From contig JAGFXP010000007.1 in assembly GCA_017861315.1 (NCBI GenBank), forward strand, positions 1 to 64,000: a stretch of DNA of 64,000 nucleotides. The letters are read 5' to 3'. The notes under the pieces were generated by a model. That model was given only the letters and a program-made list of their open reading frames with translations. It had not been told where the DNA came from and made no database searches. The translations under genes and the position numbers were made by a program. Of the stretch, positions 38,130 through 47,594 are shown piece by piece; the first letter of the stretch is position 1; each line of letters starts with the position of its first letter. The DNA comes from Bacillota bacterium. GTDB taxonomy: Bacteria > Bacillota > Clostridia > Clostridiales > Clostridiaceae.

Positions 38130-39626
38130 ATGATTGATCTTGACAGCATCCTCATCGACAGGGATGCTGTATGCATGATTCCGGAGGACATGTGCCTGGG
38201 CAACTGCCTTATCGCTTTCGGGCTGGAGGACGGAGTGATACACATAGCCTCGAAGAATCCTCTGGGCAGTGACCTGACTGATGAGATAAGGCTCATGTCT
38301 GGCAGGCAAGTGATCCGCCATGCAGGGAAAGGGGACCAGATTCTTTCCTCTGTCTACAGGATATTTTCGAGGGAAAATGCCGAAGCTGCCCTGGTGAGCC
38401 TGAAAAAGGAATACGACGAAGCCGTCTCAAGGGATACCCTGATAAGGGAGAGAGGCAGCCAGGAGGAGGATTCGCCAGTCATAAGCCTCACGAAATCCAT
38501 CATGATAAGGGCTATATGCATGGAGGCCAGCGACATACACCTTGAGCCCTGCGAGGACCATGTGAAAGTCAGGTTCAGGATAGACGGCGTGCTGTGCGAA
38601 TACATGAGGATGCCTAAGAATGCGTATTCCAAAGTGTGCTCAAGGATCAAGGTCATGGCGGAGATAGACATAACCGAAAAGAGGGTGCCGCAGGACGGCA
38701 GGATAAACATGAGCTACAACGGCACCGGCTATGATTTCAGGCTTTCGACAATGCCCACTGTACACGGTGAAAAGATCGTTATAAGGATACTGTACAGGAA
38801 TAAAGGGCGCAGGTCGCTTGAGGAGCTGGGTTTCGGCACCGAGGGGGCAAGCTTCATCAGGGAAATGCTTAAGCATCAGTACGGCATTGTGCTTGTAACC
38901 GGCCCCACCGGAAGCGGCAAATCAACCACGCTTTATTCAATGCTAAGTTCGATCAACAGCCAGGAAAAGAACATCCTTACCATAGAGGATCCGGTGGAAT
39001 TCTCGATAGAAGGGATAAACCAGGTGGGCGTTTGCAGCAAGACCGGGCTGACCTTTGCATCCGGCTTGAGGAGCCTGCTCAGGCAGGATCCTGATGTGAT
39101 CATGATCGGCGAGATAAGGGACGAGGAGACAGCAAGGATAGCCATCAGGGCTGCGATAACGGGGCACCTCGTTCTTACAACGCTGCATACCAATGATTCC
39201 TCCTCCTCGATCCTCAGGCTGCTGGATATGGGCGTTCCGGCTTATCTAGTCAGCGAGGCGGTCATCGGCATAGTAGCACAAAGGCTTGTGCGAAAGATCT
39301 GCACCTGCTGCAGGGAGGAATACACGCCTTCCGAGGAGGAGAGCGAGCTCCTGGGCTTAAAGGAGGGCGACAAGCTGTTCCGCGGCGCGGGCTGCCAGAA
39401 GTGCAACTGGACCGGTTACTCCGGGAGAACCGTGGTATACGAGTACAACAGGATGGACAGCCGGAAAAAGGCCGCAATACGCGGCGGCCTAGACCTTGAG
39501 GAGATGAGGGGGGATGAATTCGAATGCGGAGTGAAGAGGCTGGAAGAAAGCTGCAGGGAGCTGGTCAAGAACGGAACCACCTCCCTGGGGGAGTTCCGCA
39601 GGATAACAATGAATCTGCATATGTGA
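38130..39626 (+). CDS. pilB: Type IV pilus assembly ATPase (PilB/GspE family)
   Basis: 498-aa secretion ATPase powering pilus or pseudopilus extension. N-terminal GspE-II-like domain, Walker A GPTGSGKST (about 258-266), Asp box and His box, Walker B DVIMIGEIRDEETA, and the zinc-binding cysteine tetrad CTCC...CQKC near the C terminus. ATG 38130 with GGAG 6 nt upstream; GTG 38118 directly abuts a GGAGGT and is unlikely. First gene of a seven-gene operon. It could equally be annotated comGA. Confidence 0.92.
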   Translation: MIDLDSILIDRDAVCMIPEDMCLGNCLIAFGLEDGVIHIASKNPLGSDLTDEIRLMSGRQVIRHAGKGDQILSSVYRIFSRENAEAALVSLKKEYDEAVSRDTLIRERGSQEEDSPVISLTKSIMIRAICMEASDIHLEPCEDHVKVRFRIDGVLCEYMRMPKNAYSKVCSRIKVMAEIDITEKRVPQDGRINMSYNGTGYDFRLSTMPTVHGEKIVIRILYRNKGRRSLEELGFGTEGASFIREMLKHQYGIVLVTGPTGSGKSTTLYSMLSSINSQEKNILTIEDPVEFSIEGINQVGVCSKTGLTFASGLRSLLRQDPDVIMIGEIRDEETARIAIRAAITGHLVLTTLHTNDSSSSILRLLDMGVPAYLVSEAVIGIVAQRLVRKICTCCREEYTPSEEESELLGLKEGDKLFRGAGCQKCNWTGYSGRTVVYEYNRMDSRKKAAIRGGLDLEEMRGDEFECGVKRLEESCRELVKNGTTSLGEFRRITMNLHM

Positions 39627-39643
39627 GGGGGCGATCAGGGTAA

Positions 39644-40681
39644 TTGAAAAAAGCATCACCTAAGGAACTTTCACTTCTGTGCAGCCAGCTCCACCTAATG
39701 GTTAGCGCAGGCATAACGCTTTCGGAATCTCTCAGGCTCACAGCTGAAATGACCGAAGCTCCTCACATAAGAAAGGCGCTTTGGGATGCCTACGCTGAAA
39801 TCTCAAAAGGCGAACAGCTGCACAGGGGATTCCTCAAAAACGAGGCTGTTTTCCCGGCATTCTACATCCACATGCTGCGGTTCGGCGAGGAAACAGGAAG
39901 CCTGGAAGCTGCGCTCGAAAAAATGGAGGTCTATTTCGATAAGCAGGGCAGGCTGAGAGACAAGATCATGAGCAGCCTCACCTATCCCGCTGTGGTTTTC
40001 CTGGTATCCATGATGGTTATGGCGGCTCTGCTCACATATATCGTTCCCGGCTTTGCCGACACGCTGGAGGAGCTCGGGGGTGAACTTCCTACTGCAACGA
40101 GGATGCTGCTGTCCTTGAGCGCTTTTTTAAGAAAGAATCTCCTTGCGCTTTCATGCACGATAGCGGCGGCAGCCGTTTTTCTGGGTCGCTATCTCAAAAC
40201 CGAAAAGGGAAAGGAACGCCTGGATATGGTCAAGCTCAGGATGCCCGTGCTGGGGGCTGTTTTCAATCATTCGGAGCTGTCGGGCTTCTGCAGGAACATG
40301 GGTATAATGATCGGTTCGGGTTTCAACGTAATCAGGGCTCTGGAGGTCTGCGCCGAGATATCGGGAAATTCACTGTTCAGAAGGAGGATACTGGCTTCTG
40401 CAGCGTTAGTGAAAAACGGCGGGGAAGTCTGCAGTTCCTTCTCGGCTTCAGGCATAGACGACATACTCTTCCTGTCTCTCGTGAAGACCGGTGAGGATAC
40501 GGGTGCTCTGGAGGGCATGCTCGAAAAAGCCGCCGAACACTATGAAAGGGAAGTGGAGAACCTGCTGGACAGGGCACTCAGGCTGCTGGAGCCTGCGGTT
40601 ATTGTAGTCATGGCCGTTGTGATAGGCGGTATAATAATATCCGTAATGCTCCCCGTAATGAGCATCATGGACTCGATTTGA
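39644..40681 (+). CDS. pilC: Type IV pilus inner-membrane platform protein (PilC/GspF family)
   Basis: 345 aa with two GspF repeats (about 8-125 and 200-325). Three membrane segments lie near residues 113-135 (YPAVVFLVSMMVMAALL), 163-180 and 313-335 (VIVVMAVVIGGIIISVML). It starts at TTG 39644 after GAGGGGG/CAGGG. It follows pilB by 17 nt. Confidence 0.9.
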   Translation: MKKASPKELSLLCSQLHLMVSAGITLSESLRLTAEMTEAPHIRKALWDAYAEISKGEQLHRGFLKNEAVFPAFYIHMLRFGEETGSLEAALEKMEVYFDKQGRLRDKIMSSLTYPAVVFLVSMMVMAALLTYIVPGFADTLEELGGELPTATRMLLSLSAFLRKNLLALSCTIAAAAVFLGRYLKTEKGKERLDMVKLRMPVLGAVFNHSELSGFCRNMGIMIGSGFNVIRALEVCAEISGNSLFRRRILASAALVKNGGEVCSSFSASGIDDILFLSLVKTGEDTGALEGMLEKAAEHYEREVENLLDRALRLLEPAVIVVMAVVIGGIIISVMLPVMSIMDSI

Positions 40682-40702
40682 AATTGAAAAGGAGTGGTTG
40701 TT

Positions 40703-41092
40703 TTGAAAAGGAAAAGAAAAGGTTTCACACTGATAGAACTTGTGGTAGTAATCTCCATAATTCTCATATTCGCGGGATTCATTATCCCTAAGTTTGCCGG
40801 TTACCAGAGCAGGGCCAAGGATACTAAAGCCATCAACACGGCAAAGCAGATACAGAGCGCTGCACTGTCCAGCTACAGCGAGATGGACGGGAAATTCGTG
40901 GCGGCTTCAGTGGAAAGCGCGGTGATTGACCTGACTGGAGCAGCGGATCCGGAGGCTGTTGTCGAAACGGAAGGAACTGTTGAAATTTCATTCACAAGCG
41001 ACAGCGAGAGCTATTCAGTTAGAATAACGGACTCGGCCGGGACTTTCGAGGTGTACAAAGGCGAAGCTAATACGCAGATATATCCTAAATAA
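40703..41092 (+). CDS. Major type IV prepilin-like protein (ComGC/PilA type)
   Basis: 129 aa with the class III-like leader MKRKRKG and cleavage site G|FTLIELVVVISIILIFAGFI including Glu5, then a soluble head of about 100 residues. The length and 'GYQSRAKDTKA' helix fit a GspG/ComGC-type major pseudopilin. Start TTG 40703 has GGAG at 8-nt spacing. It overlaps the next gene by one base (TAATG). Confidence 0.88.
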   Translation: MKRKRKGFTLIELVVVISIILIFAGFIIPKFAGYQSRAKDTKAINTAKQIQSAALSSYSEMDGKFVAASVESAVIDLTGAADPEAVVETEGTVEISFTSDSESYSVRITDSAGTFEVYKGEANTQIYPK

Positions 41093-41532
41093 TGAAGAAG
41101 CGCGGATTCACACTTATTGAAGTGCTCATGGCCATGTCAATAATGACCGTAATTTTCGGCTGCAGCCTGATCAACGTTAAGAATTATTCGGCCATCGGGA
41201 ACAGGATGGAGGTTGAGGTGTTCGGTAACAGCCTTGTCAATTTCATTGTGGCTTCAAAGAAGCACTGCAGGGACAGCGGCACAGGCGGATACATGTATTT
41301 TCTTTCGGGCAAAAATACAATACAGCTTTCCTGCAATTCCAGCGTTGTAAAGAAGCTCAAGATGCCTGAGGGCTTCAGCGACCTCTACATAAACAGGGCC
41401 GGCAGCAAGATATACATAGACAACAAGGGCTTCACCAGCGACGCATGCACCATAAGGTTCAGGGACAGGAACGGAGGGGCACACTACATAACCGTCAGTG
41501 TGGGAACGGCAAATGTCGATTTCAAAGGCTAA
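41092..41532 (+). CDS. Minor pseudopilin (prepilin-type N-terminal methylation site)
   Basis: 146 aa. MKKRG|FTLIEVLMAMSIMTVIFG is a standard prepilin signal with Glu5 (ComGD/GspH-like position). The head contains two cysteines (CRDSG, LSCNS) and a third near the end (ACTIRF). Confidence 0.85.
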   Translation: MKKRGFTLIEVLMAMSIMTVIFGCSLINVKNYSAIGNRMEVEVFGNSLVNFIVASKKHCRDSGTGGYMYFLSGKNTIQLSCNSSVVKKLKMPEGFSDLYINRAGSKIYIDNKGFTSDACTIRFRDRNGGAHYITVSVGTANVDFKG

Positions 41533-41959
41533 AAAAGGATTCACCCTCATAGAAGTGATGGTAAGCCTCGGCATCTTCGCGCTGCTGTTTTCCGGAGCGC
41601 TGGCTGTGATGATAAGCGAAACCAGGCTGGCGAACTGGAACAGGTCAACCAGAGACAATATTGCATTTCTTGGGGCCCTTAAAGCGGTCATGGAAGACGA
41701 GATGACATACAGCGAGGTGCTGGAGCTTAGAAACACTGGCAGGATATACATCGGAGGAGATGATATGGAGATGGAGTTAATTAAGGAGAGAGGCGCAGAT
41801 GCTTTATTCACCGGGACAGAGCCGGCTAACGGCAGCTACATTTCGCTGAACATCACAGAGGGCCAGGTGCTTGAAGTTGAGGTTAGACTGAACCAGACCG
41901 TCTGCGGGAGATCCGAGGTGTTCCGCTCAACTTTCTGGAAGGGAAGCTGCAGGCGGTAG
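41513..41959 (+). CDS. Minor pseudopilin
   Basis: 148 aa; MSISKAKKG|FTLIEVMVSLGIFALLFSGA prepilin signal. ATG 41513 lies within the 3' end of the preceding gene, with GGGA upstream. The head is acidic with few distinguishing features. The position corresponds to GspI/ComGE-type minor subunits. Confidence 0.84.
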   Translation: MSISKAKKGFTLIEVMVSLGIFALLFSGALAVMISETRLANWNRSTRDNIAFLGALKAVMEDEMTYSEVLELRNTGRIYIGGDDMEMELIKERGADALFTGTEPANGSYISLNITEGQVLEVEVRLNQTVCGRSEVFRSTFWKGSCRR

Positions 41960-41962
41960 GCT

Positions 41963-42397
41963 GTGAGGAGAGGGTTCACACTGATAGAGGTTGCCGTGGC
42001 GGCCGCCCTGGTCGGGATACTCATTTCCTCACAGGGCGCGGCGCTCTCAAGATACATGAGGGAATACACAAGATGCGTCGCCCGGAGCAGCGATGCATTC
42101 TATGCAGAGGAGGCGTTTTTCTATCTTGGCTATATCACTGAGCATTCCGCCAGCGTAAAGGCGGGAAACGGGGTCATAGAGCTGGTGAGGAGGGACGGGA
42201 CCGGAAGCGACTGGGTAAGGATGGACAGGGACGGCGACCTTGTCATATCCTACAGCTACTGCTGGTCAGGAACAACCAACAACATAATGAAGGGGGTCGC
42301 GGCCTTTGAGGCAGATCAGCGGGGGCGTGTGCTGTTCATAACCATCAGGACAAAGAAAGGAAATGTATATAAAAAATGCATAATGCTGTATGTGTAA
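41963..42397 (+). CDS. Minor pseudopilin (GspJ/ComGF-like position)
   Basis: 144 aa, GTG start 3 nt after the previous stop. MRRG|FTLIEVAVAAALVGILISS prepilin signal with Glu5. The head has aromatic-rich strands (WVRMDRDGDLVISYSYCW). Confidence 0.84.
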   Translation: MRRGFTLIEVAVAAALVGILISSQGAALSRYMREYTRCVARSSDAFYAEEAFFYLGYITEHSASVKAGNGVIELVRRDGTGSDWVRMDRDGDLVISYSYCWSGTTNNIMKGVAAFEADQRGRVLFITIRTKKGNVYKKCIMLYV

Positions 42398-42831
42398 AAA
42401 GAAGAGGCTTCGTGCTTGTATACACTATTCTCATAGCGTCCCTGTGCTGCGCTGCAGCTGTCGCCTGCTTCAGGCTTGAGATTCTCAGCAGAGACAACAA
42501 TATAGCATGGCTGAAGCTTATGCAGAAGACCGACTTTGTGCAGAAGGACAGGGAATACCTTCTGACAGATATAGACGCTTTCATAACTTCGGGGACAAGA
42601 GAGCCTGGCTGCGAGGATATCAGGGAGCTGTTCCTTAACGAGAGCGGGTTCAGGTCATGCTCCGGCGAATCAAGCGCGGTGTATCTGGCGGCGAAGGACG
42701 CATTCTATCTATGCTACTACAGCGGCGGAAAATTTGTCATGGAGGAGCTGTACAGGTACAGCTGCGGGGAAAAGGGGGTTGTATATATCCCGGCTGAATT
42801 TTCATACAAGAAGGGAATAGTGGCTCAGTGA
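42376..42831 (+). CDS. PilX/GspK-like minor pilus protein lacking Glu5
   Basis: 151 aa starting within the preceding gene. It has a prepilin-like KRRG|FVLVYTILIASLCCAAAVACF segment, but the conserved Glu at +5 is replaced by Tyr, as in some GspK-type tip subunits. It contains many cysteines (including CCAAAVAC in the helix and further ones in the head). No family assignment beyond position and topology. Confidence 0.7.
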   Translation: MHNAVCVKRRGFVLVYTILIASLCCAAAVACFRLEILSRDNNIAWLKLMQKTDFVQKDREYLLTDIDAFITSGTREPGCEDIRELFLNESGFRSCSGESSAVYLAAKDAFYLCYYSGGKFVMEELYRYSCGEKGVVYIPAEFSYKKGIVAQ

Positions 42832-42835
42832 GAAT

Positions 42836-42869
42836 AAAACTGAAGGGTGTAGGACCCCTTCAGTTTTAT
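42836..42869 (+). terminator. Terminator of pilus operon
   Basis: 12-bp stem AAAACTGAAGGG/CCCTTCAGTTTT immediately after the last gene. The A-rich 5' arm makes it potentially bidirectional. Confidence 0.88.
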
Positions 42870-42906
42870 GTGTTGCATTCATTGTTCAATATTTATCGAA
42901 TATTAT

Positions 42907-42935
42907 TTGCAAATAGCTACAAGTTTTGATAAAAT
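42907..42935 (+). promoter_or_regulatory. Promoter of the M24 peptidase-efp operon
   Basis: TTGCAA (42907-42912), 17-nt spacer, TAAAAT (42930-42935). Confidence 0.75.
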
Positions 42936-42981
42936 AACATTGGTTATCTTTGAATCAAGATTTCATCAGGAGGCTGCTTAC

Positions 42982-44055
42982 ATGTACGAGAAGAGAATCG
43001 CTAAGCTGCGAGGGAAGATGAGTGCCGCAAAGATCGACGCTGTTTTTCTGGCGGGCGACCATAACAGGAACTACTTGAGCGGATTCACAGGCAATGAAAG
43101 CTATTCATTTATAACTATGGATAAAGCTTTTTTTATCACTGACTCAAGGTTCACTGAGCAGGCAAGCCAGCAGGTGGAAGGTTACGAACTCATCGAGACC
43201 AGCAAAAACAAGACTATCGCTGAGCTGCTTTCGGATTTGGCAAAGGAAAGCAACGCAGGAAACATTGGATTCGAAGAGGATGTGCTTTCTTTCAAGGCAT
43301 ATTCCGAGTACAAGGAAAGGCTCAGATGCGGATTTGTGCCCATGAAGGGCATGGTAGAAGAGATACGCATGATTAAGGACAGCACCGAGCTGGATATAAT
43401 GAGAAAAGCAGCAGAGATTGCAGACAATGCTTTCGAGCATATGCTCAAATTCATCCAGCCAGGCATGACAGAACGGGAGATCGGCATCGAACTGGAGATG
43501 AACATGAAAAAGAACGGGGCAACAGGCCTGTCGTTCCCTTCAATCGTGGCATCCGGCACAAGGTCGAGCCTGCCTCACGGCGAAGCAACTGAAAAGAGGG
43601 TAGCGGACGGCGAATTCCTTACACTGGATTTCGGATGCGTATACAAGGAATACTGCTCGGACATGACCAGGACAATCGTTTTGGGAAAACCATCCGAGAA
43701 AATGGTTGAAATTTACAAAGTGGTTCTTGAGGCCCAGCAGCTTGCAGCTAAAAGCTTCAGGGAGGGCGCGGTGGCAGTTGATGTGGACAAGATTGCCAGG
43801 GACTATATAGCAAAAGCCGGCTATGGAGAGAACTTCGGTCACAGCCTTGGCCACGGAGTCGGAAGGCAGGTGCACGAGGCGCCAACCATAGGCTACAGGA
43901 ACGGCACAGTGCTCAAGGCAGGCATGGTGGTCACCAACGAACCCGGAATATATCTTCCAGGCTTCGGTGGGGTCAGGATAGAGGATATCATCATAATAAC
44001 TGCGGACGGCTCTGAGATAATGTCAAAGTCCACTAAAGAAATGATCTGTATTTAA
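42982..44055 (+). CDS. M24 family Xaa-Pro aminopeptidase
   Basis: 357-aa dimetal aminopeptidase (PepP/PepQ-like, B. subtilis YqhT type). N-terminal creatinase-like domain (1-125), then the pita-bread domain with metal ligands in [36 protein letters not shown] and [13 protein letters not shown] 42982 with AGGAGG. It lies directly upstream of efp, the conserved Firmicute arrangement. Confidence 0.93.
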   Translation: MYEKRIAKLRGKMSAAKIDAVFLAGDHNRNYLSGFTGNESYSFITMDKAFFITDSRFTEQASQQVEGYELIETSKNKTIAELLSDLAKESNAGNIGFEEDVLSFKAYSEYKERLRCGFVPMKGMVEEIRMIKDSTELDIMRKAAEIADNAFEHMLKFIQPGMTEREIGIELEMNMKKNGATGLSFPSIVASGTRSSLPHGEATEKRVADGEFLTLDFGCVYKEYCSDMTRTIVLGKPSEKMVEIYKVVLEAQQLAAKSFREGAVAVDVDKIARDYIAKAGYGENFGHSLGHGVGRQVHEAPTIGYRNGTVLKAGMVVTNEPGIYLPGFGGVRIEDIIIITADGSEIMSKSTKEMICI

Positions 44056-44121
44056 CAAAGTTAATAATACCTATTACGGTAAATATTATAAACGAATTTT
44101 AAATTTTGGAGGTATACATAA

Positions 44122-44685
44122 ATGATATCAGCTGGCGAATTAAGAAAGGGCACTACTTTTGAAATGGACTCAAACGTCTTCGTAGTAGTGGATTTCCTGC
44201 ATGTTAAACCAGGCAAGGGAGCAGCGTTCGTAAGAACAAAGCTCAGAAACGTCAAGACAGGAGCAGTAACAGATACAACATTCAACCCCACTGCAAAGCT
44301 TCAGGAAGCGGTAATCGAAAGAAAAGAAATGCAGTACCTTTACTCTGACGGAGAATTATACTATTTCATGGATCAGGAAACATTTGAGCAGATTCCTCTT
44401 AACAAGGAAAAAGTTGAAGATGCAATAAAATACCTTAAGGAAAACATGTTTGCAGTGATCAAGTTCCACAAGGGCGAAGCTTTCTCGGTAGAGCCTCCTA
44501 ATTTTGTAGAGCTCATGATCACTCATGCAGAGCCAGGCGCTAAGGGCAACACTGCTACGAACGTTCTTAAGCCGGCCACTGTTGAAACCGGAGCGGTTAT
44601 AGGGGTTCCTATATTCGTAAATGAAGGCGACACGATAAGAATCGACACTAGAACTGGCGAGTACATGGAAAGAGTGCAAGTCTAG
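44122..44685 (+). CDS. efp: Translation elongation factor P
   Basis: 187 aa, three OB/KOW-type domains, relieving ribosome stalling at polyproline. The loop tip is [14 protein letters not shown], with K32 as the modifiable residue. The C-terminal signature is intact ([17 protein letters not shown]). AGGAGG-like RBS (TTGGAGGTA). It is followed by the CD1247-type gene instead of spoIIIAA. Confidence 0.97.
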   Translation: MISAGELRKGTTFEMDSNVFVVVDFLHVKPGKGAAFVRTKLRNVKTGAVTDTTFNPTAKLQEAVIERKEMQYLYSDGELYYFMDQETFEQIPLNKEKVEDAIKYLKENMFAVIKFHKGEAFSVEPPNFVELMITHAEPGAKGNTATNVLKPATVETGAVIGVPIFVNEGDTIRIDTRTGEYMERVQV

Positions 44686-44713
44686 TTTTAATTAATAAGA
44701 AGGATGTGAGTAT

Positions 44714-45112
44714 ATGGAATCTTTAACTTCCAGAGTTGCTTACCTCGCTGGTTTTGTTGACGGACTCGAGCTGGACAAAACCACAAAGGAAGGCAAGGCT
44801 ATCGAACAGATAATAGAAGTACTCAAGGACATGGCATTAGAAATTGAAGGTATCTCTGAAAACCAGATGGATATCGAGGATTATCTAGGTGAAATTGATG
44901 AAGATCTTGCTTACGTCGAAGATGATTTGTATGACATCGACGATATAGACTACGATGACGACAACATGGATGATTTTATCGAAATGAAATGCGGAAACTG
45001 CGGAGATGTAATATACGTTGACGCAGGTATCGTGGAAGAAGGAGAAGACATGATATGTCCTCGATGCCACGAACCGCTTGAATTCGGAGATTCAGAAATC
45101 GAAGAAGAATAA
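44714..45112 (+). CDS. CD1247-type acidic zinc-ribbon protein
   Basis: 132 aa. N-terminal helical domain (LTSRVAYLAGFVDGL, KEGKAIEQIIEVLKDMA) as in proteins annotated CD1247 N-terminal domain-containing, a very acidic middle, and a C-terminal zinc ribbon CGNCGDVIYVD...CPRCHEPL. The function is unknown. Its position next to efp is common in Clostridia. Confidence 0.85.
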   Translation: MESLTSRVAYLAGFVDGLELDKTTKEGKAIEQIIEVLKDMALEIEGISENQMDIEDYLGEIDEDLAYVEDDLYDIDDIDYDDDNMDDFIEMKCGNCGDVIYVDAGIVEEGEDMICPRCHEPLEFGDSEIEEE

Positions 45113-45117
45113 TTCTT

Positions 45118-45146
45118 AAAGGGCTGCCTTCAAGGCGGCCCTTTGC
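45118..45146 (+). terminator. Terminator-like hairpin
   Basis: AAAGGGCTGCCTT/AAGGCGGCCCTTT stem (one wobble pair, tight loop), then a short TTT. It closes the efp transcript. Confidence 0.7.
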
Positions 45147-45161
45147 ATTCGCGATTTATGT

Positions 45162-45190
45162 TTGTAAAAATTGCTTTTATTTGCTATAAT
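45162..45190 (+). promoter_or_regulatory. Promoter of asp23-nusB operon
   Basis: TTGTAA (45162-45167), 17-nt spacer, TATAAT (45185-45190) with extended TGC. Confidence 0.8.
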
Positions 45191-45231
45191 ATAGTTTAAC
45201 AGCTTGGCTTAATATATAAGGGGGTACGATT

Positions 45232-45624
45232 ATGGAAGAAAATACTTATAATGAAGTTGATATGGGCATCGTTAAGATATCAGATGAAGTTGTTGCGGTA
45301 ATATCAGGTATTGCAGCTACTGAAATCAAAGGCATCATCGGGATGAGCGCTAACCTTGTGGGTGGAATCACTCAAATATTAAGCGGCAGAAAAAACTTAT
45401 CAAAAGGCGTTAAGGTAAGCGTTGGAGAAAACAGTGCTGCAATAGATCTCTATGTTGTTGTTGAATACGGCCTGAAGATCCCTGAGGTTGCTTATCAGGT
45501 ACAGGAGAACGTCAGGAAAGCTGTGGAGTCAATGACCGGCTTGAACGTATCAGCAGTGAACGTACATGTTCAGAACGTATCAATTCCTAAGCTTGAAGAA
45601 GAAAAGGATGAATTAGAAGAATAG
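45232..45624 (+). CDS. Asp23/Gls24 family envelope-stress protein (YqhY-like)
   Basis: 130 aa of the Asp23/DUF322 family: VKISDEVVAVISGIAATEIKGI opening (split), GVKVSVGENSAAIDLYVVVEYG, then NVRKAVESMTGL and VNVHVQNVSI. In Firmicutes this YqhY paralogue is linked to acetyl-CoA carboxylase or the nusB region. Here it precedes nusB with no accBC. Confidence 0.93.
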   Translation: MEENTYNEVDMGIVKISDEVVAVISGIAATEIKGIIGMSANLVGGITQILSGRKNLSKGVKVSVGENSAAIDLYVVVEYGLKIPEVAYQVQENVRKAVESMTGLNVSAVNVHVQNVSIPKLEEEKDELEE

Positions 45625-45629
45625 GATTT

Positions 45630-45656
45630 CACCCTCTGAATTCAGAGGGTGTTTCT
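45630..45656 (+). terminator. Terminator/attenuator between asp23 and nusB
   Basis: A perfect palindromic stem CACCCTCTGAA/TTCAGAGGGTG followed by TTTCT. Confidence 0.8.
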
Positions 45657-45687
45657 ATGTACACATAATAAAATTTTAGGAGGAAAT

Positions 45688-46119
45688 ATGAACAGAAGAA
45701 AATCCAGGGAGCTTGCAATGAAGCTTCTATTTCAGATGACAATGAACAAGGAAGACTACAGGGAAGTCATAGGCAACCTGCAGGAGAACATCGAGCATTA
45801 CGTGAAAGATGTTGAGGAAGACATAGACCTTACTGATATTGATATGGAATACATTACAAGGATCCTGAAGGGCGTTGAAGAGAACAGGGAGCTGATCGAC
45901 AGCGAAATCGAGAAGTATCTGCTTAACTGGAAGCTCAACAGGCTGTCCAAAATAGACATTACGATAATGAGAATATGCACGTACGAAATGCTTTTCGAGG
46001 TTGATATACCAAACAGCGCTTCGCTGAACGAGGCGCTCGAGCTGGCAAAAAAATATTCAGACGAAAAGTCAGCATCCTTCATCAACGGGGTGCTGGACAA
46101 GATAATGAAGAACAAATAA
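45688..46119 (+). CDS. nusB: Transcription antitermination factor NusB
   Basis: 143-aa all-helical NusB of rRNA antitermination. NRRKSRELAMKLLFQM is the N-terminal RNA-binding segment; IDITIMRICTYEML and YSDEKSASFINGVLDKI are the conserved C-terminal motifs. ATG 45688 with TAGGAGGAA; in-frame codons back to 45649 overlap the terminator and are excluded. Confidence 0.96.
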   Translation: MNRRKSRELAMKLLFQMTMNKEDYREVIGNLQENIEHYVKDVEEDIDLTDIDMEYITRILKGVEENRELIDSEIEKYLLNWKLNRLSKIDITIMRICTYEMLFEVDIPNSASLNEALELAKKYSDEKSASFINGVLDKIMKNK

Positions 46120-46140
46120 ATCCGATAAGGCAGGGATACC

Positions 46141-47337
46141 ATGTATATTAAAACGCTCTCGGTCTCAGGCCTGAACAACTATATAAAAAAGATCATGGAC
46201 AGCGATTTCATCCTCAACAATTCCAATGTCAAGGGTGAGATTTCAAACCTCAAACTTCACAGCAGCGGCCACATGTATTTTTCCCTCAAGGACGCCTACA
46301 GCAAGATAAACTGCGTCATGTTCAAGAGCAGCGTATCCAATCTCAATCTGATGCCGGAAAACGGCATGAATGTGGTTGTCAGGGGAAGGATATCCGTATA
46401 CGAAAAAGAGGGCTCATACCAGCTCTACTGCGACAGCATGGAGCTTGAAGGCATGGGAGAACTCTTCGTTGCCTTTGAGAAGCTGAAGGGCAAACTAGAA
46501 TCGGAGGGTCTTTTCCTGGAATCCCACAAGAGAGAGCTGCCAAGGTTTGTGAAAAAAGTAGGTGTCGTCACCTCGCCTACGGGTGCGGCAATCCAGGATA
46601 TCATCAATGTGGCGAAGAGGAGAAACAAGGGTGTAGACATCCTGTTGTATCCAGCCAGGGTTCAGGGCTTGAACTCCAGCAGCGAAATCATTAAAGGGAT
46701 AAAGTACATGAACAAAACTGGTGTCGACGTTATAATACTCGCAAGGGGCGGAGGCTCCATAGAAGAACTCTGGGCCTTCAACGACGAGGAGCTTGCCTAT
46801 GCGGTGTTCAACTCGGAGATACCGGTGATCACGGGCGTAGGCCACGAGACCGATTTCACAATTGTGGATTTCGTAAGCGACAGGAGGGCTTCGACACCTT
46901 CGCAGGCTTGCGAGATAGCTGTTTTCGACCTCAATGAGATGAACGGCAGGATATGCTACATTCGCGGAACTCTGGACAAGATGGCGGGCAAAAGGCTGGC
47001 CGAAAGCAGGAGCAGGGTTGATCTGCTTAGGAGCAGGATTGAGTTTTCAAATCCAAGCGTAAGGATAGTAAACGAATATGCAAGGATCGATGACATAAGG
47101 GCTTCCCTTGACCGAAGCATAAAGCTAAGGCTGTCAAGGGAAAAGGACAGGCTAGGCACGCTCAACGCGCTGCTTATGGCAAACAATCCCCTCAAGGTGC
47201 TTACCAAGGGCTATTCCATAATAGAGGATGAAAACAGGAATGTGATATGCTCCGTGGATGACCTGAGGAAAAAAAGAATGGTGAACATAATAGTGAAGGA
47301 CGGAAACGTAAAAGCGGAACTGAAAATTTGCGAATAA
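46141..47337 (+). CDS. xseA: Exodeoxyribonuclease VII large subunit
   Basis: 398 aa: N-terminal OB fold ([23 protein letters not shown] split; about 25-100), catalytic core with [29 protein letters not shown] and [22 protein letters not shown], then a coiled coil. Works with XseB on single-stranded DNA. folD, present before xseA in B. subtilis, is absent here. Confidence 0.96.
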   Translation: MYIKTLSVSGLNNYIKKIMDSDFILNNSNVKGEISNLKLHSSGHMYFSLKDAYSKINCVMFKSSVSNLNLMPENGMNVVVRGRISVYEKEGSYQLYCDSMELEGMGELFVAFEKLKGKLESEGLFLESHKRELPRFVKKVGVVTSPTGAAIQDIINVAKRRNKGVDILLYPARVQGLNSSSEIIKGIKYMNKTGVDVIILARGGGSIEELWAFNDEELAYAVFNSEIPVITGVGHETDFTIVDFVSDRRASTPSQACEIAVFDLNEMNGRICYIRGTLDKMAGKRLAESRSRVDLLRSRIEFSNPSVRIVNEYARIDDIRASLDRSIKLRLSREKDRLGTLNALLMANNPLKVLTKGYSIIEDENRNVICSVDDLRKKRMVNIIVKDGNVKAELKICE

Positions 47338-47353
47338 AGAGGAGGCGTTTTCT

Positions 47354-47575
47354 GTGGCAAAGAAGTCTGAAACTTACGAAGCACAGCTCGAAATGCTTGA
47401 AAAGATAGTTGAAAAAATGGACAGCGGCGAGGTGTCCCTCGCAGATTCCATGAAGGACTACGAGGAAGGCATAAAGCTCTGCAATATGCTGTACAAGACA
47501 TTAAATGAGGCAGAAGGCAGGATCAGGATAATCTCAGGGAATTCTGAAGAGGAATTCAGCGTCAAACAGCAGTAA
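47354..47575 (+). CDS. xseB: Exodeoxyribonuclease VII small subunit
   Basis: 73-aa helical hairpin protein: YEAQLEMLEKIVEKMDSGEVSLADSM and YEEGIKLCNMLYKTLNEAE are family hallmarks. GTG start 47354 after GAGGAGG. Confidence 0.95.
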   Translation: MAKKSETYEAQLEMLEKIVEKMDSGEVSLADSMKDYEEGIKLCNMLYKTLNEAEGRIRIISGNSEEEFSVKQQ

Positions 47576-47594
47576 TTGTTAGGTGGTGGAACAT

